Source of the DNA: Caminicella sporogenes DSM 14501
GTDB taxonomy: Bacteria; Bacillota; Clostridia; Peptostreptococcales; Caminicellaceae
Length of the DNA stretch: 64,000 nt
Assembly (NCBI RefSeq): GCF_900142285.1
Contig: NZ_FRAJ01000004.1
Coordinates: 121,842 to 185,841 of the forward strand
Direction: 5' to 3'
In this document: piece after piece, positions 24,806 to 35,205 of the stretch
Position numbering within the stretch: position 1 is the first letter of the stretch
Layout of the letters: each line of letters opens with the position of its first letter
The notes under the pieces: generated by a model
Told to the model about the DNA's origin: nothing
Seen by the model: the letters and a program-made list of their open reading frames with translations, nothing else
The model's database searches: none
Made by a program: the position numbers and the translations under genes

Positions 24806-26406
24806 ATCACCTCTTGTGATGTCAATTTTATCCTATAATCTGTAGGGGACATACCTGTTACCTTTTTAAAAATTTTACTAAAATAATTTGGGTCACTATA
24901 CCCTATTTCATAAGATATTTCTTTAATACTTATATCAAAATCTTTAAGTAATTCCTTCGATTTTTCTATTCTCAGTTCAGTTAAATAATCAACAAAATTT
25001 TTACCAATAGAATCTTTAAAAAACTTACTAAAATAATGATAGCTCATATTTATTTCTTTTGCTACATCATTTAAGCTGATATTTTTATTGTAGTTATCTT
25101 CTATATATTTTATAGCTTTAGCTATTAAGCCACTTAACTCTTTTTCCCTTGTTTTTTTAACATTTTCAATAATCTTTTTTAAATGATTTGTATAGCTTAT
25201 TTTTATATTTCCTATATCGTTTATTTTCAAGAAATCAATTAAAAATTTCTGATCTGAAAAATTCTTTTTCACTATTTCATATGGAACCGCTCTCTGTAAA
25301 CCTATTAAAAGTTCTAAAAGACTAGATTTCAAACTATCTATATCTTCCTTATAATTCATAGAAATCCACAAAAATATTTCTTCAAATACTTCTAAAGCAC
25401 CATTTACATCTCCAGTCATAATTTTTTGAATAAGTTTTTTTTCTTCTTTTAAAGGATATATATCTTCTTTATCAATTGTTAAAGCTATATCTTCAAAGTG
25501 AATTATAATTTCACCATTTGAAACAGATGTAGCCATATAAGCTTCATTATATGATTTTGAAAAATTATCTATAGAATAAATTCTTCCAACTCCTACTTTA
25601 TAATCTATATCTATATTTCTATTAATTCGTTCAGCAATTTTCGTTGCAATCTCAATTGAAAGATTTCTTGCCCCATAAGAATCTTCAGATTCTTTACATG
25701 GAATATATGCAACTATTCTATCCAACAAAGGGGGGCCAACTAAACATTTTGTTATACTTTTTAATTCTAAACTAAAAATGTCAAAAAATTTCTGCTTTTG
25801 AAGACTTTTCTTTATATTTTCTTCTTTTGTCAAATTAGTGAAATCTTCTATAATGGCCATAATTACATAACCTCTTTTGAGGTTCATACTAAATATCTCT
25901 TCATAAAATTGTAAATCTCTTATTGAATCACTATTAAAAAGATGAGAATATATAAACTGTCCTTCCAAAACAGGCAGTATTTTATTAATTTTTTCATTTA
26001 ATATTATTTCTCTTTGAATAGCTTCTCTTTTTAAGGATATGTTTTTATTTAACTTGTCAAGAACTTTTATCACTTTCTCTTTATTTATAGGTTTTAATAA
26101 ATATTCAAAAACTCCCAAATTAACTGCTTCCTTAGCATATTCAAAATATTCATATGCTGTAATAATTACAAATTTTGTATCATTATTTGTAGATTTTATT
26201 TTACGAATAGCATCTATCCCATTTATTCCTGGCATTCTTATGTCCATAAAAATGACATCAGGTTTTAAATCTAAAGCCAATTCTATAACTTCTCTTCCTG
26301 ACCTCGCACATCCAACTATTTGAACGTCATCTACATATTTATCTATAATAAACTTTATTGACTCGATAACTATATATTCATCATCAGCTATTAATAAACT
26401 TATCAT
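24802..26406 (-). CDS. YesN-type response regulator with AraC DNA-binding domain
   Basis: 534 aa. Receiver domain at 1-120 with phosphoacceptor Asp55 (DVIFMDIRMPG), the acidic pair DD at 8-9 and the conserved Lys in LLKPINKEK (about 104). A middle region of about 300 residues (YesN linker) has no clear catalytic motif. The C-terminal AraC/XylS double helix-turn-helix spans about 430-530 (NISLNDVAKEINMSYHYFSKFFK and IKEISYEIGYSDPNYFSKIFKK). It is translated with the sensor kinase through a 4-base ATGA overlap. Likely targets are sugar-utilisation genes; the maltodextrin operon nearby is one candidate but unproven. Confidence 0.93.
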   Translation of the reverse strand: MISLLIADDEYIVIESIKFIIDKYVDDVQIVGCARSGREVIELALDLKPDVIFMDIRMPGINGIDAIRKIKSTNNDTKFVIITAYEYFEYAKEAVNLGVFEYLLKPINKEKVIKVLDKLNKNISLKREAIQREIILNEKINKILPVLEGQFIYSHLFNSDSIRDLQFYEEIFSMNLKRGYVIMAIIEDFTNLTKEENIKKSLQKQKFFDIFSLELKSITKCLVGPPLLDRIVAYIPCKESEDSYGARNLSIEIATKIAERINRNIDIDYKVGVGRIYSIDNFSKSYNEAYMATSVSNGEIIIHFEDIALTIDKEDIYPLKEEKKLIQKIMTGDVNGALEVFEEIFLWISMNYKEDIDSLKSSLLELLIGLQRAVPYEIVKKNFSDQKFLIDFLKINDIGNIKISYTNHLKKIIENVKKTREKELSGLIAKAIKYIEDNYNKNISLNDVAKEINMSYHYFSKFFKDSIGKNFVDYLTELRIEKSKELLKDFDISIKEISYEIGYSDPNYFSKIFKKVTGMSPTDYRIKLTSQEVI

Positions 26407-27908
26407 ACTAAAATCACATCCTCACAATATGGTATTTTTAATGTAACTTTTGTTCCAATCCCTATTTTACTTTCAATTTCTATAATTTCCTCAACATCTG
26501 AAATATTAAAAAAAAGTTTTAATCTATTTATTACATTGTGCATACCTATTCCAGTAACATGTTTCTTTGAAGATTTACTGCTTTTATCATATAAAATTTT
26601 ATCAATATCCTCTTTCTTAATTCCAATTCCATTATCTATAATTTCTATTAATACCTTATTGTCTTTTCTTTTTACATTCAAATGTATTTCTCCATTTCTC
26701 TCTAAATCTTCAAGCCCATGTATATATGAATTTTCAACGATTGGTTGAATAATAATACATGGAATTTTTATATCCAGTAAAGTTTCATCTATATTTGTAT
26801 AAAAACTAATTTTATCTCCAAATCTAGTTTTTAAAATATACATATAATTTTTTACATAGTTAATTTCATCCCTCAAACTTACGGGCTTTTCAAGTTTTCT
26901 CAAATTATATCTAAAAAGTTCCGCCACACTTTGTATAAATTCAGAAGCTCTATCAGCGCCTTCCATCATAGAAAGCTGCGAAGCCGCATTTAAAGTATTA
27001 AATAAAAAATGAGGATTGATTTGAGATTGAAGTGATTTTAATTCTGCATCTTTTAATAAACTCTTCATTTTTAAATTTTGCATTTCCTGTTCTTTAAGTT
27101 TTTTCTCTATTTCTGCTTGTCCTTTAATTTCTTCTATATGTCTTTTTATGTTTACAACCATCTTATTAAATGCTTTTATTAATATATCTATTTCATCATT
27201 TGTCTTTATTTTAACTGGTTCAATATTATAATCTCCCTTTGAAATTCTCTCTGCAGAATTAGATAATTCTATTATGGGTTTTGTCAATTTATAAGTAAAA
27301 AAAAGTGCTAAAAAAATACTTATTAAAGTAGACAAAATTATAAGAAATAAATTGAAATAACTTATGTAGTTCATATTTCTAGTTGTAGAAACATATTTTT
27401 CAGAACCTTTTTGAAGTTTGCTATTGAGAAGTTCATTTATATAAAATTTAATATATTCACTTATTTCATTTGACCTTCTATAATAACTAATATATTCATT
27501 ACTTATTCTTCCTCTTTTAGCATTAACTGCTTTGTCAGTCTTATCTAAAAGTTCATCTATCATAAATCCTATATCTTTAAGCATAATTTTATCTATATCA
27601 TATACAGCTTCTCTTGAAATTGACATGGACTTTTCTTGAAGTTTATTATAACAAGTATAATAATTTAAAAGAGCATCAGACGACCTTGTTGTAAGATACC
27701 TTTCAACTGACAGCATAAGTGAATTTACATCATTATTTAAATCATTTAAATATACATAATCAGTAATTATTGATTCAAGTTTTATCAAAACTAATTTTGC
27801 ATTATAATATGAAAAACCACTAACTAATCCAAAAAGTATTGTTATTATCAAATAATAAATTATAAGTTTTTTTCTAATTCCAGTAAATTTTAAAAATCTT
27901 TTTATCAT
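26403..27908 (-). CDS. YesM/LytS-type sensor histidine kinase
   Basis: 501 aa. Transmembrane helices at about 14-36 and 182-205 enclose an extracellular domain of 145 residues that is helical and could form a four-helix bundle. HAMP domain at about 206-258, coiled coil at 258-292, His_kinase domain with phosphoacceptor His300 in INPHFLFNTLN, and an HATPase_c domain with IVENSYIHGLED and DNGIGI. The small helical sensor region lacks a recognisable ligand pocket, in line with sensing through a partner binding protein; two such genes flank it. It follows the upstream binding-protein gene by 19 bases. Confidence 0.92.
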   Translation of the reverse strand: MIKRFLKFTGIRKKLIIYYLIITILFGLVSGFSYYNAKLVLIKLESIITDYVYLNDLNNDVNSLMLSVERYLTTRSSDALLNYYTCYNKLQEKSMSISREAVYDIDKIMLKDIGFMIDELLDKTDKAVNAKRGRISNEYISYYRRSNEISEYIKFYINELLNSKLQKGSEKYVSTTRNMNYISYFNLFLIILSTLISIFLALFFTYKLTKPIIELSNSAERISKGDYNIEPVKIKTNDEIDILIKAFNKMVVNIKRHIEEIKGQAEIEKKLKEQEMQNLKMKSLLKDAELKSLQSQINPHFLFNTLNAASQLSMMEGADRASEFIQSVAELFRYNLRKLEKPVSLRDEINYVKNYMYILKTRFGDKISFYTNIDETLLDIKIPCIIIQPIVENSYIHGLEDLERNGEIHLNVKRKDNKVLIEIIDNGIGIKKEDIDKILYDKSSKSSKKHVTGIGMHNVINRLKLFFNISDVEEIIEIESKIGIGTKVTLKIPYCEDVILV

Positions 27909-27927
27909 TATTCCACCAACTATTCAT

Positions 27928-28926
27928 CTACTTAGATTTCTTTTCCATCTCATAAAGTGTTTTATTTGTAATGACTTTTACTCCCGTATCTATAAAAGTT
28001 GATACATTATTATTTTCTTTTATGTCGATTAATGCCTTTAAACTTTCATATCCCATCTTATACGGATCGCTCATAACAGTTCCATATATTATTCCCTTTT
28101 TTATATATCTCAAAATACTCTCTGTATCTCCATAACCTACTATCACTATATCTCCTACTTTGTTAAAATTAACAATCTGCCTAGCAGTACCTAATGTATC
28201 TACTGAATTTGTAGTGTATATTGCATCTATATTTTCACCATCATTTATTATAGACTGTGCTATTTCTTCAGCACTTAAAATTCCCATCTTGTAAGTATAT
28301 ATTTTTTGAACCTTCATCTTTGGATAACTTTTTATACCACTTAAAAAACCATTTATTTTAAGATTTTGGTTTACTTCATCAAGTTCTACATCACTGCTTA
28401 CAATTATAGCTATATTTGCTTTGGCATTTGTAGCTTCTATCATCAATTTTGCAGCTTCTTTGCCTAATTGAAAACTATTCGTTCCAACAAATGCCTTTCG
28501 ATTGCTTTTTTTATCATCATTTTCAATAGTAACTATTGGAATACCTCTGTTGTAAGCTTTATTTATAATAGAAGTAAAATCTAAAGTATTAGAAACATGT
28601 GTTATTATTCCGTCTACTCTAGAAGTTACCGCTATATCAAGAAATTTCAGTTCTTCTTGTGGATTGTTAAATCTAGGTGCATTAAATTCTACTACTGCAT
28701 TGAAATCTTTAGAGGCCTTGTCTATACCTTGTCTAACTTCTCTCCAAAATGGGTCAACGGAATTTTGAGCAATTACATAAAAATGATATTTAGGTTTCGA
28801 CTGAAAGAATACGTTTTCTCTTTTATTAAGAAAATATAAAAAAATAATATTGATAATTATCAATACAATCAAAATTGATATTATATTCCTTTTTAGAAAA
28901 TCAACTACAAATTTCGTTTTTTCCAT
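27928..28926 (-). CDS. Membrane-anchored sugar-binding protein (periplasmic-binding type I)
   Basis: 332 aa. One N-terminal transmembrane helix (about 14-33, IISILIVLIIINIIFLYFL) without a lipobox, then a ribose/galactose-type binding fold: YHFYVIAQNSVDPFWREVRQG, VDGIITHVSN, IPIVTIENDD, FVGTNSFQLGKEAA, IDAIYTTNSVDTLGTA and VIVGYGDTESIL. First gene of a four-gene unit (binding protein, kinase, regulator, second binding protein) with no transporter genes. Likely a receptor that presents a sugar to the kinase. A minus-strand TATAAT at 28981-28986 may be its -10. The ligand cannot be read from sequence. Confidence 0.85.
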   Translation of the reverse strand: MEKTKFVVDFLKRNIISILIVLIIINIIFLYFLNKRENVFFQSKPKYHFYVIAQNSVDPFWREVRQGIDKASKDFNAVVEFNAPRFNNPQEELKFLDIAVTSRVDGIITHVSNTLDFTSIINKAYNRGIPIVTIENDDKKSNRKAFVGTNSFQLGKEAAKLMIEATNAKANIAIIVSSDVELDEVNQNLKINGFLSGIKSYPKMKVQKIYTYKMGILSAEEIAQSIINDGENIDAIYTTNSVDTLGTARQIVNFNKVGDIVIVGYGDTESILRYIKKGIIYGTVMSDPYKMGYESLKALIDIKENNNVSTFIDTGVKVITNKTLYEMEKKSK

Positions 28927-29085
28927 TTATATGCTGACTCCTTTTACAATTTAATTCTCAACTTTAAACTCTTAAATACTATTATACAAAATTAAAAAAA
29001 TTATCATAGTAGTACAATTATTCGATATTTTTTTTAAATATCCTTCTATTTTTTATGCAATATGACAAAATCTATTTTAAAAAAT

Positions 29086-29116
29086 AAAAGCTATGTCATC
29101 TTTCGACATAGCTTTT
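29086..29116 (-). terminator. Terminator of the maltodextrin operon
   Basis: A perfect 12-bp inverted repeat AAAAGCTATGTC/GACATAGCTTTT with a 7-base loop, just past the phosphorylase stop codon. Confidence 0.8.
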
Positions 29117-29127
29117 TGAAGTAAAAT

Positions 29128-31506
29128 TTATTTTATAACTACAGGTTTTACATCCCATATTTCCCTTGCATAATCTAATATAGTTCTATCACTGCTGAAT
29201 TTACCACTATTTGCCATGTTAATCCAACACTTTTTAGCCCAGCTCAATCTATCTCTATATGCTTTATCAATTTCTTGTTGAGCTTTTCTATAATCGTCAA
29301 AATCTCTTAAAAGAAAATAATTATCTGGTTTATGCCAGCTAGCACCCTTTAATAAAGAATTGTAAAGTTCCTCAAACATACCAGTTCCACCATCATCAAA
29401 TGTTCCGTCTATAAGTGTATCTACAACTCTTTTTAATCCCGGAACTTTCTCATAATACTCTTTAGGGTCATATGTATCTTTTATTCTTTCAATTTCCTCT
29501 ACTCTAGCTCCAAATATAAAATTGTTTTCACTACCTGCTTCAGCAACTATTTCTACATTTGCCCCATCATAAGTTCCAAGAGTTGGTGTTCCATTGAGCA
29601 TAAACTTCATATTTCCTGTACCAGAAGCTTCTTTACCTGCTGTAGAGATTTGTTCAGATACATCGGCTGCTGGGAAAAGTTTCTCTGCATATGAAACTCT
29701 ATAGTTTTGTACAAATACAACTTTAATTTTATCGTTTACTTCTGGGTCATTATTTATGAGCTTTGCAATTTCATTGATATATTTTATTATACCTTTAGCT
29801 CTATAATATCCCGGTGCAGCTTTTGCTCCAAATATAAATGTTCTTGGAACTATATCCATATTTGGATTCTCTTTAAGTCTAAAGTATAAATCTAATATGT
29901 GGAAAGCATTTAATAATTGTCTTTTATATTCATGTAGTCTTTTTATTTGTATATCAAATATAGAATTAGGATTTATCTGTATATCTTCTACTTTTCTAAT
30001 ATACTCAGCTAATTCTTTCTTCTTATTTTCTTTTATCTGCATAAATCTATTTAAAATATTTTCATCATCTTTATACTTTTCTAATTCTTTAAGTCTTGAC
30101 AAATCTCTTATCCAATCCTTTGTTCCAAGTAATTCTGAAATTAGCTCCGTTAATTCTTTATTACATAATGCAATCCATCTTCTTGGAGTAATTCCATTCG
30201 TTTTATTTTGAAATCTTTCAGGATAAAGCTCATACCAATCTTTTAATTCTTGATGCTTTAATATATTAGTATGAAGCTCTGCAACTCCATTAGTTGTATG
30301 TGTTCCATGAATAGCCAGCCAAGCCATATGTATCATATTATCTGATATAATTCTCATCTTCTTTAACTTAGATATACTGTAACCCTTTTCTTTTAATTCA
30401 ATAATAAATCTTATATCTATATCTTCAATGATTTCAAATATTCTCGGTAAAATCTCTTTATAAAGTCTTACATCCCACTTCTCTAATGCCTCCGATAATA
30501 TTGTATGATTTGTATATGCAAAAGTATTAACTGTAATTTCCCATGCTCTTTCCCATTCTATACCTTCTTCATCAACTAATATTCTCATAAGTTCAGGAAT
30601 AGCAACTACAGGATGTGTATCATTTAATTGTATTGCATGGTATTTTGGAAACAAATCAAATTTATTTCCAAATTTTCTTTTAAATTTAGAAATTAAATCT
30701 TGTAAAGATGCAGATACAAAGAAATACTGCTGTTTTAATCTCAATATTTTACCTTCTCTTTTTGAATCATTAGGATATAATACCCTTGAAATATCTTCTG
30801 CTCTATTCTTTTCTTTAACAGCTTCATCATATTCCTGCTCATTAAAAAGCTTAAAATCAAATTCCTTTATAGGTTCAGCTTGCCATAATCTAAGTTTATT
30901 TATATTTTTAGTTTTAAACCCTAAAATAGGAGTATCATATGGAACTGCCTTTACCTTTCCATCTGCAAATTCAACTATTACACTATCTTCATCTCTTCTT
31001 ATAGACCAAGGGTCGCCATACTTCAACCAATTATCTGCTTCTTCAACTTGAAATCCATTTTCAAACTTTTGTTTGAAAATTCCATATCTATATCTTATTC
31101 CATATCCTGTAAGCGGAATATTCATAGTTGCACTAGAATCTAAAAAACAAGCTGCTAATCTTCCTAATCCGCCATTTCCAAGACCTGCATCTTCCTCAAC
31201 CTCTTCTATTTTATTTAAATCTATATTTAACTGACCAAGAACTTCTTTAACTTCATCATAAAAACCTAAATTGAGTAAATTATTTCCAAGTGCTCTTCCC
31301 ATCAAATATTCAGCAGATAAATAATATGCCCTTTTAACTTTTGAATATTCTTCTTCAGTTTTAGACCAATTGTCAATTATCATTTCCATTATCGCTTTGC
31401 TTATTACATTATATTTTTCATATTCAGTAGCTTCATCTAATGTTTTTCCATAATCAGATTTGATTATTCTATTTATACTTTCTATAAATCTCTCTTTACT
31501 AAACAT
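29128..31506 (-). CDS. glgP: Alpha-glucan (maltodextrin/glycogen) phosphorylase
   Basis: 792 aa from the ATG at 31506. Another ATG three codons earlier (31515) overlaps the malQ stop but is only two bases from the GGAGG site, so the second is preferred. It cleaves alpha-1,4-glucans with phosphate to glucose-1-phosphate. The pyridoxal-phosphate lysine lies in ASGTGNMKFMLNGTPTLGTYDGANVE near the C-terminus, and the N-terminal AYYLSAEYLMGRALGNNL and the GNGGLGRLAACFLDS block are typical. Last gene of the operon, next to malQ. The phosphorolytic route saves ATP. No glycogen synthesis genes are in the window, so imported maltodextrin is the likely substrate. Confidence 0.93.
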   Translation of the reverse strand: MFSKERFIESINRIIKSDYGKTLDEATEYEKYNVISKAIMEMIIDNWSKTEEEYSKVKRAYYLSAEYLMGRALGNNLLNLGFYDEVKEVLGQLNIDLNKIEEVEEDAGLGNGGLGRLAACFLDSSATMNIPLTGYGIRYRYGIFKQKFENGFQVEEADNWLKYGDPWSIRRDEDSVIVEFADGKVKAVPYDTPILGFKTKNINKLRLWQAEPIKEFDFKLFNEQEYDEAVKEKNRAEDISRVLYPNDSKREGKILRLKQQYFFVSASLQDLISKFKRKFGNKFDLFPKYHAIQLNDTHPVVAIPELMRILVDEEGIEWERAWEITVNTFAYTNHTILSEALEKWDVRLYKEILPRIFEIIEDIDIRFIIELKEKGYSISKLKKMRIISDNMIHMAWLAIHGTHTTNGVAELHTNILKHQELKDWYELYPERFQNKTNGITPRRWIALCNKELTELISELLGTKDWIRDLSRLKELEKYKDDENILNRFMQIKENKKKELAEYIRKVEDIQINPNSIFDIQIKRLHEYKRQLLNAFHILDLYFRLKENPNMDIVPRTFIFGAKAAPGYYRAKGIIKYINEIAKLINNDPEVNDKIKVVFVQNYRVSYAEKLFPAADVSEQISTAGKEASGTGNMKFMLNGTPTLGTYDGANVEIVAEAGSENNFIFGARVEEIERIKDTYDPKEYYEKVPGLKRVVDTLIDGTFDDGGTGMFEELYNSLLKGASWHKPDNYFLLRDFDDYRKAQQEIDKAYRDRLSWAKKCWINMANSGKFSSDRTILDYAREIWDVKPVVIK

Positions 31507-31514
31507 TAAAAACA

Positions 31515-32993
31515 TTACCTCCCGTATAATTTTGTAATTTTATAAATTTTCTTAGCCAATTTATCAGTTAAATCGTCTTTCTTTACTCTCCACTGCCAGT
31601 TTCCACCTATAGTCGATGGTATATTCATTCTAGCTTCACTTCCAAGCCCTAAAAAATCCTGCATCTGTGCTATAGCTAAAGAAGCAACTGAAGCCCATGC
31701 ACCTCTGATAAATCCCCAATTATATCCTTCTCTTTTATTTAATTTTAAATATCTTTTAGCAAAATTTACATCTTTCTTATTTGCACTTTCAAACCAACCA
31801 TTGACTGTATCATTATCATGTGTTCCAGTATATACAATACAATTTTTATCATAATTATGAGGTAGATAATCACTTTCTTCCCTAGTATCAAATGCAAATT
31901 GCAGAACTTTCATACCCGGATACCCTGTTTCTTCTCTGAATTTAATAACTTCATCAGTTAAAAAACCTAAATCTTCAGCTATAACTTTTATATTTCCAAG
32001 TTCTTTTTTTATAGCTTTAAATAATTTTATTCCAGGTCCTTTTACCCATCTACCATTGACTGCAGTTTCATCACCATATGGAATTTCCCAATAGGATTCA
32101 AACCCTCTAAAATGATCTATTCTTATTACATCATACAATCTACTGTTCATTCTAATTCTTTCTATCCACCAATCAAAATTTCTTTTTTCTAATAAATCCC
32201 ATCTATATATCGGATTCCCCCATAACTGTCCAGTTTTTGAAAAAGCATCAGGGGGACACCCTGCAACTTTCAAAGGCATTTTGTCTTCATCTAATAGAAA
32301 AATTTCGCTGTTTGCCCATGTATCTGCACTATCTTCAGCTACATATATTGGAATATCTCCTATTATTTGAATTCCTCTTTCATTGGCATATTTTTTTAAT
32401 GCAAACCACTGCTTGAAAAATAAAAATTGTAAAAATACCCAGTATTCTATTTCATCTTTTAAATCTTTTTTATATTTTTTAAGAGCCTCTTTTTTTCTAA
32501 GCTTTATATCTTCATCCCATTCTTGCCATGGTCTTAAATTAAATTGCGACTTAATTGCCATATATAATGAAAAATCTTCTAACCAATCCTTATTTTCCTC
32601 TTCAAATTTCCTAATCTCATCTTTATATTTATCTTTACCATTTTTATAAGCTAATCTTAAAATAGGCATTTTATTTTTAAATATTTTGTCGTAATCAACT
32701 TTCTCTACATCATTTCCAAAATCTAACCCTGCATAATCCTCTTTTTTTATAAGACCTTCTCTTTCTAATATATCTAAATCTATAAAATATGGATTTCCTG
32801 CAAAAGCTGAAAAAGATTGATAAGGTGAATCTCCGTAACCAGTTATACCTAGTGGTAGTATTTGCCAGTAACTTTGTCCTGAATTTACTAAAAAATCTAC
32901 AAATTCATAGGCATCTTTTCCAAAAGTTCCTATTCCATAAGGACTTGGTAAAGATGATATATGCATTAATATTCCACTACTTCTTTTAAACAT
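31515..32993 (-). CDS. malQ: 4-alpha-glucanotransferase (amylomaltase, GH77)
   Basis: 492 aa, normal for GH77. It rearranges short maltodextrins by transferring glucan chains, making longer substrates for the phosphorylase and releasing glucose. Motifs: SSLPSPYGIGTFG at the start, DIPIYVAEDSADTWAN, nucleophile Asp in VIRIDHFRGFESYWEIP (about residue 290), VIAEDLGFLTDEV with the acid/base Glu, and YTGTHDNDTVNGW. GGGAGT precedes the ATG. Its stop codon shares a base with the upstream glgP ATG (TAATG). Confidence 0.95.
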   Translation of the reverse strand: MFKRSSGILMHISSLPSPYGIGTFGKDAYEFVDFLVNSGQSYWQILPLGITGYGDSPYQSFSAFAGNPYFIDLDILEREGLIKKEDYAGLDFGNDVEKVDYDKIFKNKMPILRLAYKNGKDKYKDEIRKFEEENKDWLEDFSLYMAIKSQFNLRPWQEWDEDIKLRKKEALKKYKKDLKDEIEYWVFLQFLFFKQWFALKKYANERGIQIIGDIPIYVAEDSADTWANSEIFLLDEDKMPLKVAGCPPDAFSKTGQLWGNPIYRWDLLEKRNFDWWIERIRMNSRLYDVIRIDHFRGFESYWEIPYGDETAVNGRWVKGPGIKLFKAIKKELGNIKVIAEDLGFLTDEVIKFREETGYPGMKVLQFAFDTREESDYLPHNYDKNCIVYTGTHDNDTVNGWFESANKKDVNFAKRYLKLNKREGYNWGFIRGAWASVASLAIAQMQDFLGLGSEARMNIPSTIGGNWQWRVKKDDLTDKLAKKIYKITKLYGR

Positions 32994-33030
32994 ATCACTA
33001 CTCCCTCTGTTAAATATATATTAATATAGT

Positions 33031-35184
33031 TTAATTAATCTCTACTTTCTTTTTTATAATCTTTCCATTAGTACTTACTATATAAAAATTTATCAGTTTA
33101 ACATCTTTATTCCCTCTATTATCAATCTCTATTTTAAAATCATCTTTTACTTTTTCAATATAAATATGAATCTCATCGTATTTTCCATCTTTATAATCAC
33201 ATGTCTTTCCATCATCATCGTAATATACATATAAACATTTATTTTCAATAAATGCCAATACATCTAACTTTGTATTTTTAATAGATTCTACATTTTTCCC
33301 ATGCTTTCCAATAATAATCATCTTGTCTTTTCTTATGAATATTGGAATTTCATCTAACTCAACATTTATATAATTATGTCCTTTATTAATTATTTCAAAA
33401 TTTCTGTCTGTATAATCTCTAACTTTCCATAAAAGCATATCTTCTGGCAACCATACATATCGCCATTTAGAATTTTCTTGATAAATTGGAGCTACCATTA
33501 TAGACTCTCCAACTAATAATTGGTCTTCTACTCTCCTTGAAATATCATCATCATATTCAAATACTAATGGAGAAAAATAAACACCTCCATCTTTAACTGC
33601 TTTCATAAACTCTGAATAAATATACGGTATAAGTGCATACCTCAATCTTATAATATTTCTGAGTATTTTAGTCGTATTTTCATCAAACGCAAATGGTTCT
33701 TGATTTCTAGTACCTAATGCAGAATGATTTCTAAAAAGAGGAGTAAATACACTAAACTGACTCCATCTTATAATGAGCTCTGCATTGGCATTTCCCCCAA
33801 ATCCACCTGTATCTGCTCCAGAATATAAAAATCCACACATATTTATAGAAGGCATCATTTTTATATTAAGCAGTAAATGCTCCCACCAAGAATAATTATC
33901 TCCAGTCCATATTCCTGCATATCTGTGCATTCCTATGTATGATGCCCTTGAAAACAGTAAAAATCTTTTATTTGGACTAATTTCTTCAAGTCCTTCAGCT
34001 GCTGCTCTAGTCATATTATAGCCATATAGATTATGCACCTTATAGTGATTTACAATTTTTCCATCTATCTTATGATAAAAACTTTTATAATCATCTATAT
34101 TATTTGATAAATTTATAAATTCATCTCTAAGGTCAAAAAAAGTATATATATCAAGATTTTTAGATTCTGATTCTTCAGCTTTTTTTATAGCTTTATCCAA
34201 TCCTCTATCTGAATAAAAGATTGCTGGTTCGTTCATATCATTCCAAAATCCTTCTATTCCAAAATCAACTAGTTTTTTATACTTTAAGCCAAACCATTTT
34301 CTAGCCACCGGATTTAAAAAGTCAGGAAAATGTACTCTACCCGGCCATACTGCTCCAACAAATGGATTACCTTTTTCATCTGTGCAAAATAGACCTTTCT
34401 CTATTCCTTCTTCATAAATATCATAACCTTCTTCAATTTTTACCCCTGCATCTATTATAGGAATTAATCTAAAACCTTTTGTCCTCATATCTTCTACAAA
34501 CTTTTTAAAGTTCGGAAATCTCTCTTTACTTACTGTAAAATCTTTGAAATCTTCCATATAATCTATATCCAGATAAATAGCATCACACGGTATATCATTT
34601 TCTATAAACTTCTTTGCAATTTCTTCTATTTCATCTGCAGTTTTATAACTCCACCTACTCTGCTGAAATCCAAAAGCCCATTTAGGAGGTACATACGACT
34701 GTCCTATAAGCTTTAAAAATGTTTTAACTATTTCTTTAGAAGAATCACCTTTAATTATATAAAAATCAAAATTGTTATCAGAAACTTCTATTTGTAAATA
34801 ATCCCTATTTGTAAATCCAATATCAAAAACAACTTTACTTGGATAATCAACAAAGATACCAAACTTTTCTCTTCCATCGATTATTATAAAATTATGTGCT
34901 CCATATAATGATTTTACATCTGGAGTATGTCTTGGATTATCTGTGCAAAATGATTCGTATATGCCGCCTCTTTTATTTATCCCCCTTAAATTTTCCCCTA
35001 ATCCAAGAATTATATCTTCTAAGCTCATTTTATATTTAAAAATAACAGTATTCCCTTCAATTACTTCAAAATAATCTATTTTAGATTTTTTTATCTCTAA
35101 ACCTTCCATTAATACTGCATCTGTCTTAATTGGATTTCCAAATCTATACTTCAATACTTTTTCATTTATCTCATATACTTTCAT
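33031..35184 (-). CDS. Alpha-glucosidase, glycoside hydrolase family 31
   Basis: 717 aa from the second ATG (35184), which has a GAGGG site at proper spacing; the first ATG at 35190 abuts the site. Cytosolic, without signal peptide. Nucleophile Asp in EGFWNDMNEPAIF (about 318) and acid/base Asp in AGIWTGDNYSWW (about 425) are both present. N-terminal beta-sandwich, TIM barrel and C-terminal beta domains (VAPIYQENSKWRYVWLPE) are in the usual order. It trims glucose from alpha-1,4 (perhaps alpha-1,6) maltodextrins after import. Fourth gene of the operon, 15 bases after the permease gene. Confidence 0.93.
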   Translation of the reverse strand: MKVYEINEKVLKYRFGNPIKTDAVLMEGLEIKKSKIDYFEVIEGNTVIFKYKMSLEDIILGLGENLRGINKRGGIYESFCTDNPRHTPDVKSLYGAHNFIIIDGREKFGIFVDYPSKVVFDIGFTNRDYLQIEVSDNNFDFYIIKGDSSKEIVKTFLKLIGQSYVPPKWAFGFQQSRWSYKTADEIEEIAKKFIENDIPCDAIYLDIDYMEDFKDFTVSKERFPNFKKFVEDMRTKGFRLIPIIDAGVKIEEGYDIYEEGIEKGLFCTDEKGNPFVGAVWPGRVHFPDFLNPVARKWFGLKYKKLVDFGIEGFWNDMNEPAIFYSDRGLDKAIKKAEESESKNLDIYTFFDLRDEFINLSNNIDDYKSFYHKIDGKIVNHYKVHNLYGYNMTRAAAEGLEEISPNKRFLLFSRASYIGMHRYAGIWTGDNYSWWEHLLLNIKMMPSINMCGFLYSGADTGGFGGNANAELIIRWSQFSVFTPLFRNHSALGTRNQEPFAFDENTTKILRNIIRLRYALIPYIYSEFMKAVKDGGVYFSPLVFEYDDDISRRVEDQLLVGESIMVAPIYQENSKWRYVWLPEDMLLWKVRDYTDRNFEIINKGHNYINVELDEIPIFIRKDKMIIIGKHGKNVESIKNTKLDVLAFIENKCLYVYYDDDGKTCDYKDGKYDEIHIYIEKVKDDFKIEIDNRGNKDVKLINFYIVSTNGKIIKKKVEIN

Positions 35185-35205
35185 ATTCATCCCTCATTTA
35201 AATTG

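Noticed and set aside
29707..30211. 60- and 104-codon plus-strand frames inside the phosphorylase gene
   Set aside because: Antisense shadows of a well-conserved coding region; compositions rich in Phe, Ser and Cys are typical of reverse-complement frames.
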